From assembly GCA_023417935.1 (NCBI GenBank), contig JAEZDY010000018.1, positions 1-64,000 of the forward strand: DNA of 64,000 bases, given 5' to 3'. Shown piece by piece: positions 27,309 to 37,426 of this stretch. The notes under the pieces are model-generated. The model was not told the origin of the DNA. It was given only the letters and a program-made list of their open reading frames with translations, and ran no database searches. The translations under genes and the position numbers were made by a program. Positions within the stretch are counted from its first letter, which is position 1. Each line of letters starts with the position of its first letter. This DNA comes from Bacteroidota bacterium (GTDB lineage Bacteria; Bacteroidota; Bacteroidia; Bacteroidales; Lentimicrobiaceae).

Positions 27309-28892
27309 ATGAGAAAAATCTACTTGCTGGCATTCGGTATCAGTATGTTATTTGGGAATAGCTTTGCGCAGGATACCATTCAACTTCCTTTCGTTGAGCA
27401 ATTCAGCTCCGGATTGTTTGAAACTAACCATTGGGAGGCTGAAGAAAACTGGCAAATTGGAAGTCAACAAGGTAATCCGGCTCCTTGCGCGAGATTCCAT
27501 TATAGTCCTGTTCTTACAAATTATTCCAGGTCGTTAACCAGCTACTGGATTGATGGTGGTGTTCTTGATGATGACAATATAATAGTGAAGTTTGACTTAA
27601 AAACATTAATTGTTAATCCTACAGTGGATGAATTACTTTTCTTTGATGTATTTGATGGTTCTGATTGGATTCAGAAGCAGAGCTATACCTTTATTCAAAA
27701 TACAGATTGGAGAAAGAAAACCATTTATATAACGAATGAAGCTAAAGGCAAACCATTTAAAATCAGATTCAGAGCCGAGGGGTTAAATACCGCAACAATC
27801 TACAGTTGGTCAATTGACAATATTGAAATTTGGAGTGAATGTGCAAAGCCATATAACTTCACCACAGATTGGGCTCCACCACATGATCCTTGTATGGTGT
27901 TGTTACAGTGGACATCTCCTGATACTCCTCCACCTGCTTCCGACATCTGGTTGCATTGGGATAATGGTTCAAATTTTACAGCTATTGGTTTGACAGGAGG
28001 AGGCACTTTTCATGCAGCAGTGCGTTTTACACCCCAGCAACTATCACAGTATGAAGGATCCAGTCTCACAAAGATCAGGTTTTACCCAAAAAATTCTGGT
28101 GGCACGATTGTCGTTAAAGTATGGATAGGGCCAAACGCATCCACACTCGTTAGGAGTAAGGCTGTAACAGCCTATATATCTGAGCAGTGGAATGAATTAC
28201 TATTAACAGAACCACTTCCTATCGACGGATCACAGGAATTATGGATTGGCTACCAAATAAGCCATGGCGCATCTTATATTGCAGGAGCTGATAGCGGCCC
28301 TGCACTTGCAACATACGGTGACATGATCTCTCTAGATGGTGTAGTTTGGGAATCAATGTCACAGTCTTATTCATTGAATTACAACTGGAATCTTGCCGGA
28401 TATGTTACTGCAGGTGGAAATATGATAGAACCCAGGCATTCGAGGTCGTTGACAGGGTATAACATATATAGAAACGATGCATTTCTCGCTCAAACCAGTG
28501 AAACTCAATATATAGATAATATTGAAAATTACCCTGAAGAACCCTGTTACAATGTGACTGCAGTATATAATGATTGCGAATCAGAATTCAGCCTTACTGA
28601 TTGCTGGATGTATTATAATGCGTGCGTTGTAGGTGTAAATGACATGGATGTGATAACATTAGATGTTTATCCTAACCCTGCATCTGATAAAGTAACAATA
28701 GACTATGGTGGAAACATCACAAATGTTACATTGATTGATATGATGGGCCGTGAGTTAGCTGAATACCCAATTGCACCCGGCAGCACATCTATGACATTAG
28801 ACCTTACAAAGGTCCCTGAAGGGATTTACTTACTGCGGATTGAAGCATCTGATGGTAGGTTGTATGTGCAGAAGTTGATGAAAAAGATATAG
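27309..28892 (+). CDS. T9SS protein, third tandem paralog
   Basis: 527 residues from the ATG at 27309 (signal MRKIYLLAFGISMLFGNSFA); the longer frame opening at 27228 overlaps the end of the previous gene and is unlikely to be used. Modules: cleaved-adhesin-like jelly roll (22-185, QLPFVEQFSSGLFETNHW), second jelly-roll unit (IWLHWDNGSNFTAIGL), fibronectin-III half repeat and sorting domain (VYPNPASDKVTIDYGG, then VTLIDMMGRELAEY). It lacks the first fibronectin-like unit of paralog 1. The sorting-domain region is almost identical to that of paralog 2, which suggests gene conversion. Confidence 0.82.
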   Translation: MRKIYLLAFGISMLFGNSFAQDTIQLPFVEQFSSGLFETNHWEAEENWQIGSQQGNPAPCARFHYSPVLTNYSRSLTSYWIDGGVLDDDNIIVKFDLKTLIVNPTVDELLFFDVFDGSDWIQKQSYTFIQNTDWRKKTIYITNEAKGKPFKIRFRAEGLNTATIYSWSIDNIEIWSECAKPYNFTTDWAPPHDPCMVLLQWTSPDTPPPASDIWLHWDNGSNFTAIGLTGGGTFHAAVRFTPQQLSQYEGSSLTKIRFYPKNSGGTIVVKVWIGPNASTLVRSKAVTAYISEQWNELLLTEPLPIDGSQELWIGYQISHGASYIAGADSGPALATYGDMISLDGVVWESMSQSYSLNYNWNLAGYVTAGGNMIEPRHSRSLTGYNIYRNDAFLAQTSETQYIDNIENYPEEPCYNVTAVYNDCESEFSLTDCWMYYNACVVGVNDMDVITLDVYPNPASDKVTIDYGGNITNVTLIDMMGRELAEYPIAPGSTSMTLDLTKVPEGIYLLRIEASDGRLYVQKLMKKI

Positions 28893-28935
28893 TATTGTTA
28901 TCATGAATTTACAAATCATATAGACAAAATCTGCC

Positions 28936-31029
28936 ATGAAAGTCTTTAAATTAATCTTTATTGTGTTGTCATTATTTATAAATCAATTTGCCAGCGCGCA
29001 GGCATGGTTACACATGAACCCTATACCAACTGCCCATGATATAAAATCAATAGATTTTCCGGCAATTGACACCGGCTATATTTCTGACGGCTACAATGTA
29101 TTTAAAACGACCAACGGTGGTCAAGATTGGGAAGAAATATTTCAAGACGGTATACTAAATTCTGTCATTGACATTGAATTTATTAATACGAGTAAGGGCT
29201 TCATGATTGGGGAACATTATTTGTGTACAACCGTTGACGGAGGACAAACATGGAGTTCTATTTTTTTGAGTACTTCTTTTTCAAAGATATATTTCAGAAC
29301 AGATTCAATCGGATATTTATACGGTCATCGTGATTGGATGCTAAAAACCATTGATGGTGGTCAAACCTGGTTTCCTGTAAATGGGAATAGCTACACATAT
29401 CATATCACTGATCTGCAATTTCTTGATGATACAGTTGGGTATGCGATAACAACAGAACTCAACCAGAAGAGATTAAGAAAAACTATTGATGGTGGGTTAC
29501 ATTGGAGTGAACCACTTACAGGTTTTACTTCTGATCCTTGTGCGCTTTCCGTAATTAGTTCGGGTGAAATCTTTTTGAGCGTTAAGATCACTGCTTATAA
29601 ACCTCCTGTTGATGTCTATATATTGCATTCTACTGATGGAGGCAATACCTGGGCTAAGATAAATATGGGCACATCTACTATAAATTTTCTGCCATCTCAT
29701 ATTCATTTCTTTAATCAACTTGAGGGGTATGTTGCCAATGGAATTCAAACATATACAACATCGGATGGAGGAATTACATGGCGATATTATAATATGACCA
29801 ACCTATATCCGGAAGGATACCAGATGACCAGGATGTCCTGGCCTGATATTGCACATGGGTATACTGCCGGCTATGATGGGTTGCTAATGAAGACATCTGA
29901 TTTTGGCGAAACTTATGTCAGTATGTCCCATGGATATACTACCGACTTCCGGTCCGTTTATTTTACTGACAGCCTTCATGGGTTCATTGCCGGCATGGAT
30001 TACCCTGAGCCCATTATGCTTCAAACATTTGACAGGGGCAACTCATGGACACCATGCATCATGGACACAGCATCTGTTGTCACCGACATAATTTTTTTAG
30101 ATCAACTGAATGGCCTTGCCGCAGCAGGTAGAAGGTTGCTTGCAACAACTGATGGAGGCTACTCCTGGAGTACAAGGTATATTGACCCTCAGAATTCACT
30201 CTTCAAATTTCTTTCACTTCCTGATCAGGAGCACTTATATGCACTTTCAAACGGACACATATCCTTCTCTTCTGATATGGGCTATTCATGGTCAGATATT
30301 ACGCCATATGAAGGATTTGCAGGCAGCTACTTTGATTTTCCTGATGCGAATACAGGTTATGCAATCGCACATAAAAATACTATACTTAAAACCATTGATG
30401 GTGGATCTACCTGGCAGGAAGTTCTGGCTCTGAGTGATGATATATGGTATATGGATTTTTATGATTATGAGTTCGGAGTTATTAGTTATGATAGGGGAGT
30501 ATATATTACAGAGACATCAGGGTTAACCTGGAGACAAGAGACTATCTGGGCAGCATTCCCCGTATATGTTAAAATGCTGGATGTTGATAAAATACTAATA
30601 GTTGGTATTGAAGGTGAAGTTGGCGTATCAAACAATGGAGGGTCGACTTTCTCGTTTGATTATTTCAGAAGCCATTTTGGAACTAATAGAACCTTTCAAT
30701 TCCTCGATGAAATGCATGGTTTTGTTGTTGCCGACAATGGGTTATTTGAAGTGTATGATTACAATTTAATTTTTCAGAATGTAGAAACACTTTTAAAAGA
30801 AACTAATCATTTCGCTTTTCCTAATCCCGCAACGGAAGTTATTAATTTTCCCGAAGAGGTAAATGCAAACACAAATTTGTCAATATATACCCTGGATAAA
30901 CGGTTAATAAAATCAGTTAACATCGGTACAAAAACACAAGTTTCTGTTTCTTCCTTTCCTCCCGGCACATATATAATTATGCTCAGGGATGATGATGAAT
31001 GCAGGGTTCAAAAGTTAATAAAACTTTAA
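28936..31029 (+). CDS. YCF48/BNR beta-propeller protein with T9SS sorting domain
   Basis: 697 residues. Signal peptide MKVFKLIFIVLSLFINQFAS followed by AQ. From residue 30 to 610 there are about a dozen YCF48/BNR-type blades with the core TxDGGxxW: TTNGGQDW, TVDGGQTW, TIDGGQTW, STDGGNTW, TSDGGITW, TTDGGYSW, TIDGGSTW. The C-terminus is a type A sorting domain (FAFPNPATEVINFP, YIIMLRDDDECRVQKLIKL). No glycosidase residues are evident, so this is a propeller scaffold or adhesin rather than a sialidase. It lies 43 bp after the paralog trio on the same strand. Confidence 0.82.
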   Translation: MKVFKLIFIVLSLFINQFASAQAWLHMNPIPTAHDIKSIDFPAIDTGYISDGYNVFKTTNGGQDWEEIFQDGILNSVIDIEFINTSKGFMIGEHYLCTTVDGGQTWSSIFLSTSFSKIYFRTDSIGYLYGHRDWMLKTIDGGQTWFPVNGNSYTYHITDLQFLDDTVGYAITTELNQKRLRKTIDGGLHWSEPLTGFTSDPCALSVISSGEIFLSVKITAYKPPVDVYILHSTDGGNTWAKINMGTSTINFLPSHIHFFNQLEGYVANGIQTYTTSDGGITWRYYNMTNLYPEGYQMTRMSWPDIAHGYTAGYDGLLMKTSDFGETYVSMSHGYTTDFRSVYFTDSLHGFIAGMDYPEPIMLQTFDRGNSWTPCIMDTASVVTDIIFLDQLNGLAAAGRRLLATTDGGYSWSTRYIDPQNSLFKFLSLPDQEHLYALSNGHISFSSDMGYSWSDITPYEGFAGSYFDFPDANTGYAIAHKNTILKTIDGGSTWQEVLALSDDIWYMDFYDYEFGVISYDRGVYITETSGLTWRQETIWAAFPVYVKMLDVDKILIVGIEGEVGVSNNGGSTFSFDYFRSHFGTNRTFQFLDEMHGFVVADNGLFEVYDYNLIFQNVETLLKETNHFAFPNPATEVINFPEEVNANTNLSIYTLDKRLIKSVNIGTKTQVSVSSFPPGTYIIMLRDDDECRVQKLIKL

Positions 31030-31044
31030 ACAAGAGTTCCCCTG

Positions 31045-31086
31045 ACTACTGAATGCTGACTGCTGAGTGCTGAGTGCTGAGTGCTA
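31045..31086. repeat. CTGAGTGCTG word array
   Basis: Overlapping runs of CTGA(A/C/G)TGCTGA with a 9-10-bp period between two convergent genes. The last unit runs into the stop codon of the minus-strand gene. Confidence 0.7.
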
Positions 31087-33246
31087 TTGCTTAATAATCT
31101 TCATACTCATACTCCAATCAATACCCACCACCGTGGCAATGTAAATTCCGGCGGGAAGGTGTGAAATGTTGATGGCATCATTGGGATTTACCTTGGTGGT
31201 GAGCAACGTGGCGCCTGTGAGGGTGCGGATGGTCAGCTCTCCTTTTATTTGGCTGTATATGTTATCAGATGAAGGATTTGGTGTAATAAATGCAACCCTG
31301 TAAGGCATCCGTGGTGAATAAACCGGAGTTAGTTGTGAATCATATTTCAGAATCATGCCCTGCCAACCAACTGCCCACCCTTGATCCATGTTCACGAAAC
31401 TATATCCCGTTCCACCTGTCCAGTTTGGGTACTCATTTTCATAAACTAACTGAAAGCTTGCTCCTCCATCGTTAGTTGTAGCTACATAATTTCCTCTGCC
31501 CACAACCACACCATCCAATTGGTTGAACATTTCAATATATGATGCTTCAAAAGGCAATGGCGTAGCTGTTTCAGTCCAGGTTAAGCCTCCATCGTTTGTA
31601 TATAGCAATGCATCATTATCCATGCTTACCATGCCATGCAGATTATCATAAAAATCCATACTCCTAACCCAAAAAGTTGATGAAAGATCAAGAGGCGTCC
31701 ATGTGAATCCGCCATCAACAGTTTTATAGAGCGTTTGCGGACCCAATGTTTCATGTGCGATTGCCATAAAACCGGTAAGGTTATCGGTGAACTTAAAATC
31801 AACCAAATCACCCTCAATGAAACCGGCAAACACTTGTTCCCAGTTTTCACCATTGTCAACTGACCTGAATATTTTCCCTTCATTACCGGCACTTAACAAA
31901 GTACCATCGGGCGTAACCTCAAGTAGAATATGATACATCTCATTACCCAAAGTATCGACTGTCCATGTGTATCCACCATCATTTGTAGTGTAAAAACCTC
32001 TTGCATAAATAGCTATCCCGTTATCTGCATCAAAGAAATGCATGTCGGTAATTCGACCGAAAACACTATCGCATTCAGCATCGGTCCAGGTATTTCCGCC
32101 ATCATGGGTGTACCTTATAACTGGCGTACCTGCATAACCTGAAAGCCAACCTGCGGCGTAACCATTAAGTGTATCTCTGAAATGCACACATTCATAGTAG
32201 TTCTCCACCCCGTGAATCAATTCTTCAAACGTTATTCCATTATCGTAAGTTCTCAGTAACGATGGCCTATATCCTGCAAAATAACAGGTATCGGGATTTA
32301 TCCAGGCAACTGATGCATTACCATTGGTAGGATCAATATCATAATTTATGTGATCCTCCCAAGTTTGTCCACCGTCTGAGGTGGTATATATATGGGAAGA
32401 CGCAATTACCCTGCCTTCCAACTCATTAAAGAACATGATACTTTCAATTGGCCGCGATGAATTTGCCATACCAATAGAGTGTGCAGTCCATGTAAGGCCA
32501 CCATCGGTGGTATGATATACGCGTGATTCCGCATTTGTATAATACTCAGGATTAGGGAAAGGACGTCCCGAAGCAATCCATATATTATCCGGACCTAACA
32601 CTTCAACAGCAGACACATCGATTACTTCTACGGGAACACTTACCGGAGACCAGGTTACTCCTCCATCATCGGTGCGCTTGAGAGTGTAAGTGTGTCCTGA
32701 TAAACGGTAGTCAATCAGATACCCGGTATTATAATCCGCAAACTTTACACAGGTGTATTGATTAAGGTCATTTATAGAAAAAGAAAGCTTATCCCATGTT
32801 TGCCCACCGTTCATGGTTTTATAAAGCAAAGAATAATATCCATAAGTATATCCAACAGTGTCATCAATAAAAAAAGTACCGGTATTAGTACCCCATGCAT
32901 GAGTGGAACTGCTCTCCCAGGTTATTCCACCATCTGTAGTCTTGTGAACTAGTTTACCTGCTGCCACATATCCCACATCATCTGAAAGAAAGTTTACATT
33001 GCTCAATTGATGGGTTGTTTGTTCAGGATAAATATACAGCTGACTCCAGGTAACTCCGGCATCAGTTGTTTTCAGCAGTGTACCATTGTCGCCAACTATA
33101 TAGCCGATATTCTCAGAAGGGAACGAAACTCCGAAAAGATGATTGAAAGTAGGGTACGGCTCCTGCTTAACCCAGTCTTGTGCGTAGGACTCGATAAAAC
33201 ATAAGTTCAACAGCATCAATGTACTAAAGATAAATAGCTTTTTCAT
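31084..33246 (-). CDS. YCF48/BNR beta-propeller protein with T9SS sorting domain
   Basis: 720 residues from the ATG at 33246, where the signal peptide MKKLFIFSTLMLLNLCFIES begins; the frame opens further upstream without a leader. The body is a string of TTDGGxTW blades (TTDAGVTW, TTDGGITW, TMNGGQTW, TDDGGVTW, TSDGGQTW, THDGGNTW, TNDGGYTW, SVDNGENW, TVDGGFTW, TNDGGLTW). The sorting domain (FITPNPSSDNIYS to MSMKIIKQ) is near-canonical. It is the same family as the convergent neighbour, though too diverged for a recent duplication. Surface or extracellular function unknown. Confidence 0.82.
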   Translation of the reverse strand: MKKLFIFSTLMLLNLCFIESYAQDWVKQEPYPTFNHLFGVSFPSENIGYIVGDNGTLLKTTDAGVTWSQLYIYPEQTTHQLSNVNFLSDDVGYVAAGKLVHKTTDGGITWESSSTHAWGTNTGTFFIDDTVGYTYGYYSLLYKTMNGGQTWDKLSFSINDLNQYTCVKFADYNTGYLIDYRLSGHTYTLKRTDDGGVTWSPVSVPVEVIDVSAVEVLGPDNIWIASGRPFPNPEYYTNAESRVYHTTDGGLTWTAHSIGMANSSRPIESIMFFNELEGRVIASSHIYTTSDGGQTWEDHINYDIDPTNGNASVAWINPDTCYFAGYRPSLLRTYDNGITFEELIHGVENYYECVHFRDTLNGYAAGWLSGYAGTPVIRYTHDGGNTWTDAECDSVFGRITDMHFFDADNGIAIYARGFYTTNDGGYTWTVDTLGNEMYHILLEVTPDGTLLSAGNEGKIFRSVDNGENWEQVFAGFIEGDLVDFKFTDNLTGFMAIAHETLGPQTLYKTVDGGFTWTPLDLSSTFWVRSMDFYDNLHGMVSMDNDALLYTNDGGLTWTETATPLPFEASYIEMFNQLDGVVVGRGNYVATTNDGGASFQLVYENEYPNWTGGTGYSFVNMDQGWAVGWQGMILKYDSQLTPVYSPRMPYRVAFITPNPSSDNIYSQIKGELTIRTLTGATLLTTKVNPNDAINISHLPAGIYIATVVGIDWSMSMKIIKQ

Positions 33247-33404
33247 AGAGGTGTATTTGAATACCATGTAAATATACAATTTATATTTCACCCGCAATAC
33301 AAAATATATATTTATTTTATTCTGACTAATTGTAGGGTGAAATTGAACCGATCCGTACAATTTTTATTTCAACGCCCGGCAGAATGTTATTCAGGGAGTA
33401 GCTT

Positions 33405-34752
33405 TTAAATCTCCACCGCTTCCAGCGTAAGCTTCTCGTTAAACTTATTTATAATCTTGTCGTAATAGCCCTTTAGTGCCTGATAGTCGGATGAGAGGTA
33501 AATATCCTTCTTGAAATGATAGAGTCCAAGAATATTCAGTACGCCGGGTTCCCTCTCACTTACGGTGTATACAACACGTATATTTTTGTCGTTAATGACC
33601 AGGTTTTCAGGTTGTGAGGTTAGCCGGTAACCTTCCGGGATGTTCAGTGTTGCTGAAAAGGTTCTCGACCAATTATAGGTAAAATCAACAGGGTATTTGC
33701 GGTCAGGTTCCTTAAGTGGGTTTTCGGTTAATGCGTATCCTGAAAAAGGTTCAATTATCAAATAGTTATCAACCTGCTCAACAGGCATTGTTGTTGTGAA
33801 TGCAAGCTCAAAAGGCTGGTCAGGGTTTTTCAGGTTTGTGCATTTGATACTGTCGTACAGTTTGTAATTCTGACCAATATACTTTTTGGCAAGTGCTTCA
33901 TAGTTATTGATGTAATCTTTCCTTTTCTCAAGGGCTTCATAGTATGTTGACACTAAATATCTTATTTTCATCGTCCGACGCAATGTATGAGTTCTTATTG
34001 TTGAACTTATACGTTTTCTTCATGTGTTGATCAATCCAAATTGCCTTTTCAATGTCAGATAATGAAGAGAGAATATTTATATACTTCTTTCCCTCCCGTT
34101 CACTAGCCTTTAAAAACTGACCAAACTTATCAAAATCAAGTAACTTATCAATTACTTCCTGCCATGTTGATAATTCACTCTTATACAGACCATCCCATTT
34201 AGTATAGCCAATAACCTGGAAATCAACTTTTGTAATATAATCTTCTTCACAAGTGATAAACGACTTGTCAGTAAATGCAGGTATCTCACTCATTACAAAC
34301 TTCTTGTTGGTAGGAAAGTATTTCTTTCCTGAAACGGTAACGGGAATTGTATTTACAAATTCATTTGAATAGCTGTCGAGCTTGTACTCACCTGAAACAC
34401 GATGACGGTATTCATACAAGGGGTCCAGTATTGCATTATATTCACTGTACAACACAGGTATGCTTTTTTGGAAATACCAGGTGGGTATATTAGTGTATGA
34501 TATGCCGGTATTGGTGTATTTTAGTTCAATAACCGACCCTTCTCTGACATCAGGGAAGGCAATCTTTTTTGAATAGATATACTCAATGACCTGTTCGTCA
34601 TAAGTTTCTTTTACCTTAAGGGGGGTTTTTACAATTTTACCGTCCACAAGGTTGTAGGTATTTCCCTTCAATTGTATGATCCGGTTGCCCTCTCGATATG
34701 GTATGGCAAAATTGCCTGCATCAAAATCCGGCTTTGTTGAATATTTTAATCT
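33405..34752 (-). pseudogene. DUF3857/transglutaminase-like protein gene, decayed
   Basis: Two overlapping frames. The first (to 33937) reads from RLKYSTKPDFDAGNF (near 34752) through KGNTYNLVDGKIVKT and VREGSVIELKYT, a DUF3857 domain, to KAIWIDQHMKKTYKFNNKN. The second (33983-33405) has YYEALEKRKDYINNYEALAKKY and a C-terminal DUF3858-like part. The intact family has signal peptide, DUF3857, a transglutaminase core with Cys-His-Asp, and DUF3858. Here the signal and start are gone (a TGA lies at 34755), the whole transglutaminase core is missing, and the reading frame changes at the junction. It is therefore a relic with 5' truncation and internal deletion. Confidence 0.8.
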
Positions 34753-34816
34753 TCACTCTCCTTTCAAGGGAATACCCGGCCAGGCTGGGATGGTCACGGA
34801 TGTTACGAGTTATGAG

Positions 34817-34868
34817 ATGCCAGTCCCACAAGTCCCACATGTCCCACATGTCCTACATGTCCTACATA
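34817..34868. repeat. GTCCCACAT word array
   Basis: Six units of about 9 bp, drifting from GTCCCACAA to GTCCCACAT to GTCCTACAT. In two frames it gives spurious Met-Ser-His peptides. Confidence 0.8.
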
Positions 34869-34907
34869 ACCCTACAAACCCCAAAACCCAGAACCCAGAA
34901 CAATTAA

Positions 34908-34960
34908 GCTGATAACTGATAACTGAAGAGCTGACAGCTGATAGCTGATAGCTGACAGCT
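34908..34960. repeat. AGCTGATA word array
   Basis: Run of AGCTGATAACTGATAACTGA and AGCTGACAGCTGATAGCTGA words, 7-8 bp period, ending at the stop codon of the permease gene. The word is partly self-complementary (CAGCT/AGCTG). Confidence 0.75.
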
Positions 34961-36071
34961 AAATCACAACATTAAACAAATACCCCAGCAGAATAATAAA
35001 TATCGCTATGGTACCAAAGAATATCCCTATAAGTTTCCACTTCATCACCTTCTTCAGCAAAGTGGCTTCAGGCAAAGATAAACCAACTACAGCCATCATA
35101 AAGGCAATTGCAGTACCCAGCGGAACACCTTTGGCAACAAATACCTGGATAACCGGAACTATACCGGCGGCATTGGCATACATCGGTACGCCAACAATTA
35201 CAGCAAGGGGCACAGCATACCACTTGTCGGCCGACAGGAATTCCGTAAAGAAGTTTTCAGGCACATAACCGTGCATGGCAGCCCCAATGCCAATGCCAAT
35301 AATAACGTACAACAGCACTTTCCTTACAATTTCCCATCCATCAGAAATGATGGTAGGCAACCGGTCGATGAACGGCGTTTTTTCGCCTTCCCATGCTTCA
35401 TTCTCTTTGATGGAGTTTGCCTGAACCTGCAGTACCCAATCGGTTAAGTATTTGTCAAGTTTAAGTTTGCCGAGGAAATAGCCACCAATTGTTCCCATGA
35501 AAATACCACTCACTGCATAAATTAAGGTCGCTTTTATTCCGAACAAACCTAAAAACATGGCCACCGCTACTTCGTTCACCAAAGGTGAAGTAATAAGGAA
35601 AGAAAAGGTCACGCCAAGTGGAATACCTCCTTTTACAAAACCAATAAACAGGGGTATCGATGAGCATGAGCAAAAAGGTGTAATAGCTCCAAAGAAAGAG
35701 GCAAACAAATATTCCAGGCCGAACATCTTTTTTGTGGTAAGATAAATTCTTAACCGATCAACCGGGAAATAAGCATTAACCGCCCCCATTAAGCTGCTGA
35801 TCAGGAAGAGAAGGATTAAGATCTTTACCGTATCGTAAAAAAAGAAATTGACGGCTTCTCCCAAATGCGTTTCAGGATCAAGCTTCAAAATGCCGTAAGT
35901 AAATGCATCAACCAGTTCAGGAAGAAAATAATAAAGGGCAATTAATAATGGTAAGATTATTGAAATCGAAATAATCAGGATTGTCCTTTTTTTCTTTTGT
36001 TCAGCTTTCGCGATTGGCTCGTTTTGTTCAGCTTTCGCGATTGACTCGTTAAGTTCAGCTAATTCATTCAT
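34959..36071 (-). CDS. ArsP-like permease (DUF318/UPF0718 family)
   Basis: 370 residues with about eight to ten membrane spans. The motif ITPFCSCSSIPLFIGF near residue 135 is the conserved cysteine motif of this permease family, whose studied ArsP members export trivalent organoarsenicals; the cysteines are thought to coordinate the metalloid. The cytoplasmic N-terminus has a 27-bp tandem duplication (NESIAKAEQ / NEPIAKAEQ). The gene starts 6 bp after the ArsG-like gene and is third in an ArsR-led operon, so metalloid efflux is a reasonable inference; other metals are possible. Confidence 0.82.
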   Translation of the reverse strand: MNELAELNESIAKAEQNEPIAKAEQKKKRTILIISISIILPLLIALYYFLPELVDAFTYGILKLDPETHLGEAVNFFFYDTVKILILLFLISSLMGAVNAYFPVDRLRIYLTTKKMFGLEYLFASFFGAITPFCSCSSIPLFIGFVKGGIPLGVTFSFLITSPLVNEVAVAMFLGLFGIKATLIYAVSGIFMGTIGGYFLGKLKLDKYLTDWVLQVQANSIKENEAWEGEKTPFIDRLPTIISDGWEIVRKVLLYVIIGIGIGAAMHGYVPENFFTEFLSADKWYAVPLAVIVGVPMYANAAGIVPVIQVFVAKGVPLGTAIAFMMAVVGLSLPEATLLKKVMKWKLIGIFFGTIAIFIILLGYLFNVVI

Positions 36072-36077
36072 TCTGTT

Positions 36078-36773
36078 CTAAATAAAATAGATTATAACGT
36101 AATACAAACCTATCCCAATAAATAAAACTGCTACTATTTTGCGAAACCATAACTCGAATGCTTTTAGTCTGTTGTAGGCTTTGCCAACGTTACCAACGGT
36201 GTAAGCCAGTAACCAGGCAAACAGAATAACGGGTAGGCCGGTAGCCAAAGCAAAAACGAGTGGAAGAAACAGCCCTGATACACTTGAAATGGTCAGAGGA
36301 ATAAGCATCCCAAAATAAAGCACACCACTATACGGACAAAAAGCAAGTGCGAAAACAATACCAAGCAACAAAACAGGCCAATAGCCTCTTCCCTGCCGGT
36401 TCTCCATTTTCTCGGTAAGTCGCAACCCCGGTATATTGATCCTGATAAAGTCGAGCATAAAAAGACCAATGATGATCAGTGCCGGACCCAGTATCTTCTC
36501 ACCCCAACCCTGGAATAGCCTGGTAATTTCAAACTTGCTGGCTCCAAAATAGATAATAACCCCGATGAGCGTATATGAAATGGCTCGCCCAAGCGTATAA
36601 ACCAGGCCATTTAAAAACACCCGGTTGCGGTTTTCAAGGTCTCTGCTGATATATCCTATTGCTGAGATATTTGCTGCCAGCGGACAAGGGCTAATGGCGG
36701 TAAGTATACCCAGCGCAAACGCTGTGACTACTCCATAGGAGGAATTTTCGAGAATACTGTTAAGAAATTCCAT
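36078..36773 (-). CDS. ArsG-type / DsbD-like membrane transporter
   Basis: 231 residues, six membrane helices. Conserved prolines and cysteines AISPCPLA (helix 1) and ALAFCPYSGVLYFGM (helix 4) match the DsbD-transmembrane (LysE-like) family and in particular the ArsG-type aminobenzylarsenical efflux permeases. In that family the paired cysteines may carry electrons or bind arsenic(III). Its position between ArsR and the ArsP-like permease supports a metalloid role. The small thioredoxin-like partner gene that often sits in such operons is not here. Confidence 0.8.
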   Translation of the reverse strand: MEFLNSILENSSYGVVTAFALGILTAISPCPLAANISAIGYISRDLENRNRVFLNGLVYTLGRAISYTLIGVIIYFGASKFEITRLFQGWGEKILGPALIIIGLFMLDFIRINIPGLRLTEKMENRQGRGYWPVLLLGIVFALAFCPYSGVLYFGMLIPLTISSVSGLFLPLVFALATGLPVILFAWLLAYTVGNVGKAYNRLKAFELWFRKIVAVLFIGIGLYYVIIYFI

Positions 36774-36828
36774 ATGTTGGTTAATTAATCAGGTTACAGT
36801 GACTTAGCGTCAGTTGCTATATTTACAA

Positions 36829-37146
36829 TTATCTTTTGAAAAAATTGTGAAGCAATTCTTTTGCTTCATCCCAATTCTCACGATTTATGCAGTATTTGAT
36901 ATAAGGGGGATTGATTTCACCCTGAATAAGACCGGCTTTTTTCAATTCCTTCAAATGCTCTGACAGGGTTGACCGTGCTATAGGCAGTTCCTCCGCCATA
37001 TCGCCACTATAGCAGCATTTATCAAGGTTATTAGCCAGGAAATCCAGGATAAACACTCTTACCGGATTTGACAGGGCCTTACCAAACTGCGCTATTTTCC
37101 TTTGATCTTCTGTGTAAGTTTTAAGCTTCTCCATATGCGCTATCAT
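36829..37146 (-). CDS. arsR: ArsR-family metalloregulator
   Basis: 105 residues with a winged helix-turn-helix (RKIAQFGKALSNPVRVFILD; recognition helix ARSTLSEHLKELKKAGL). The NKCCYSGDMAEEL stretch supplies adjacent cysteines before the recognition helix, comparable in place to the arsenic(III) site of ArsR proteins. In the known mechanism it represses its own operon and leaves DNA when the metalloid binds. The -7 box TAATTTTG at 37171-37164 is 17 bp upstream of the ATG. It leads the operon with the ArsG- and ArsP-like genes. Confidence 0.85.
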   Translation of the reverse strand: MIAHMEKLKTYTEDQRKIAQFGKALSNPVRVFILDFLANNLDKCCYSGDMAEELPIARSTLSEHLKELKKAGLIQGEINPPYIKYCINRENWDEAKELLHNFFKR

Positions 37147-37426
37147 TTCGTTATTTCCCGAAACAAAATTACATCTAATGATGATGCTTTCGACTTATTT
37201 CATAAATTTGTTTCTTAAAACTTTCCTGAGCCATGTAGACATTGCACACATCAGGAACCGGCCTGTAGTTATTGTACAACTAAGTAGCTGAACAAGTATC
37301 CCAAATGATTGTTAATAAGCGCTAAATGCGATTGAATATTGGACATAAACAGTTGCGCAGCCGTCGTATATGATATCGATTTTAGGAACCAATCCATCGA
37401 AAAACAAGAAATCCAATTTGAGAAAC

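Noticed and set aside
28936..33246. Sialidase function for the two BNR/YCF48 proteins
   Set aside because: Asp-box-like blades are present, but the catalytic Arg triad and Tyr/Glu of sialidases cannot be identified.
34676..34912. Plus-strand frames with MSHMSHMSYMSY or VPHVPHVLHVLH peptides
   Set aside because: Translations of the GTCCCACAT word array on the antisense strand of a pseudogene.
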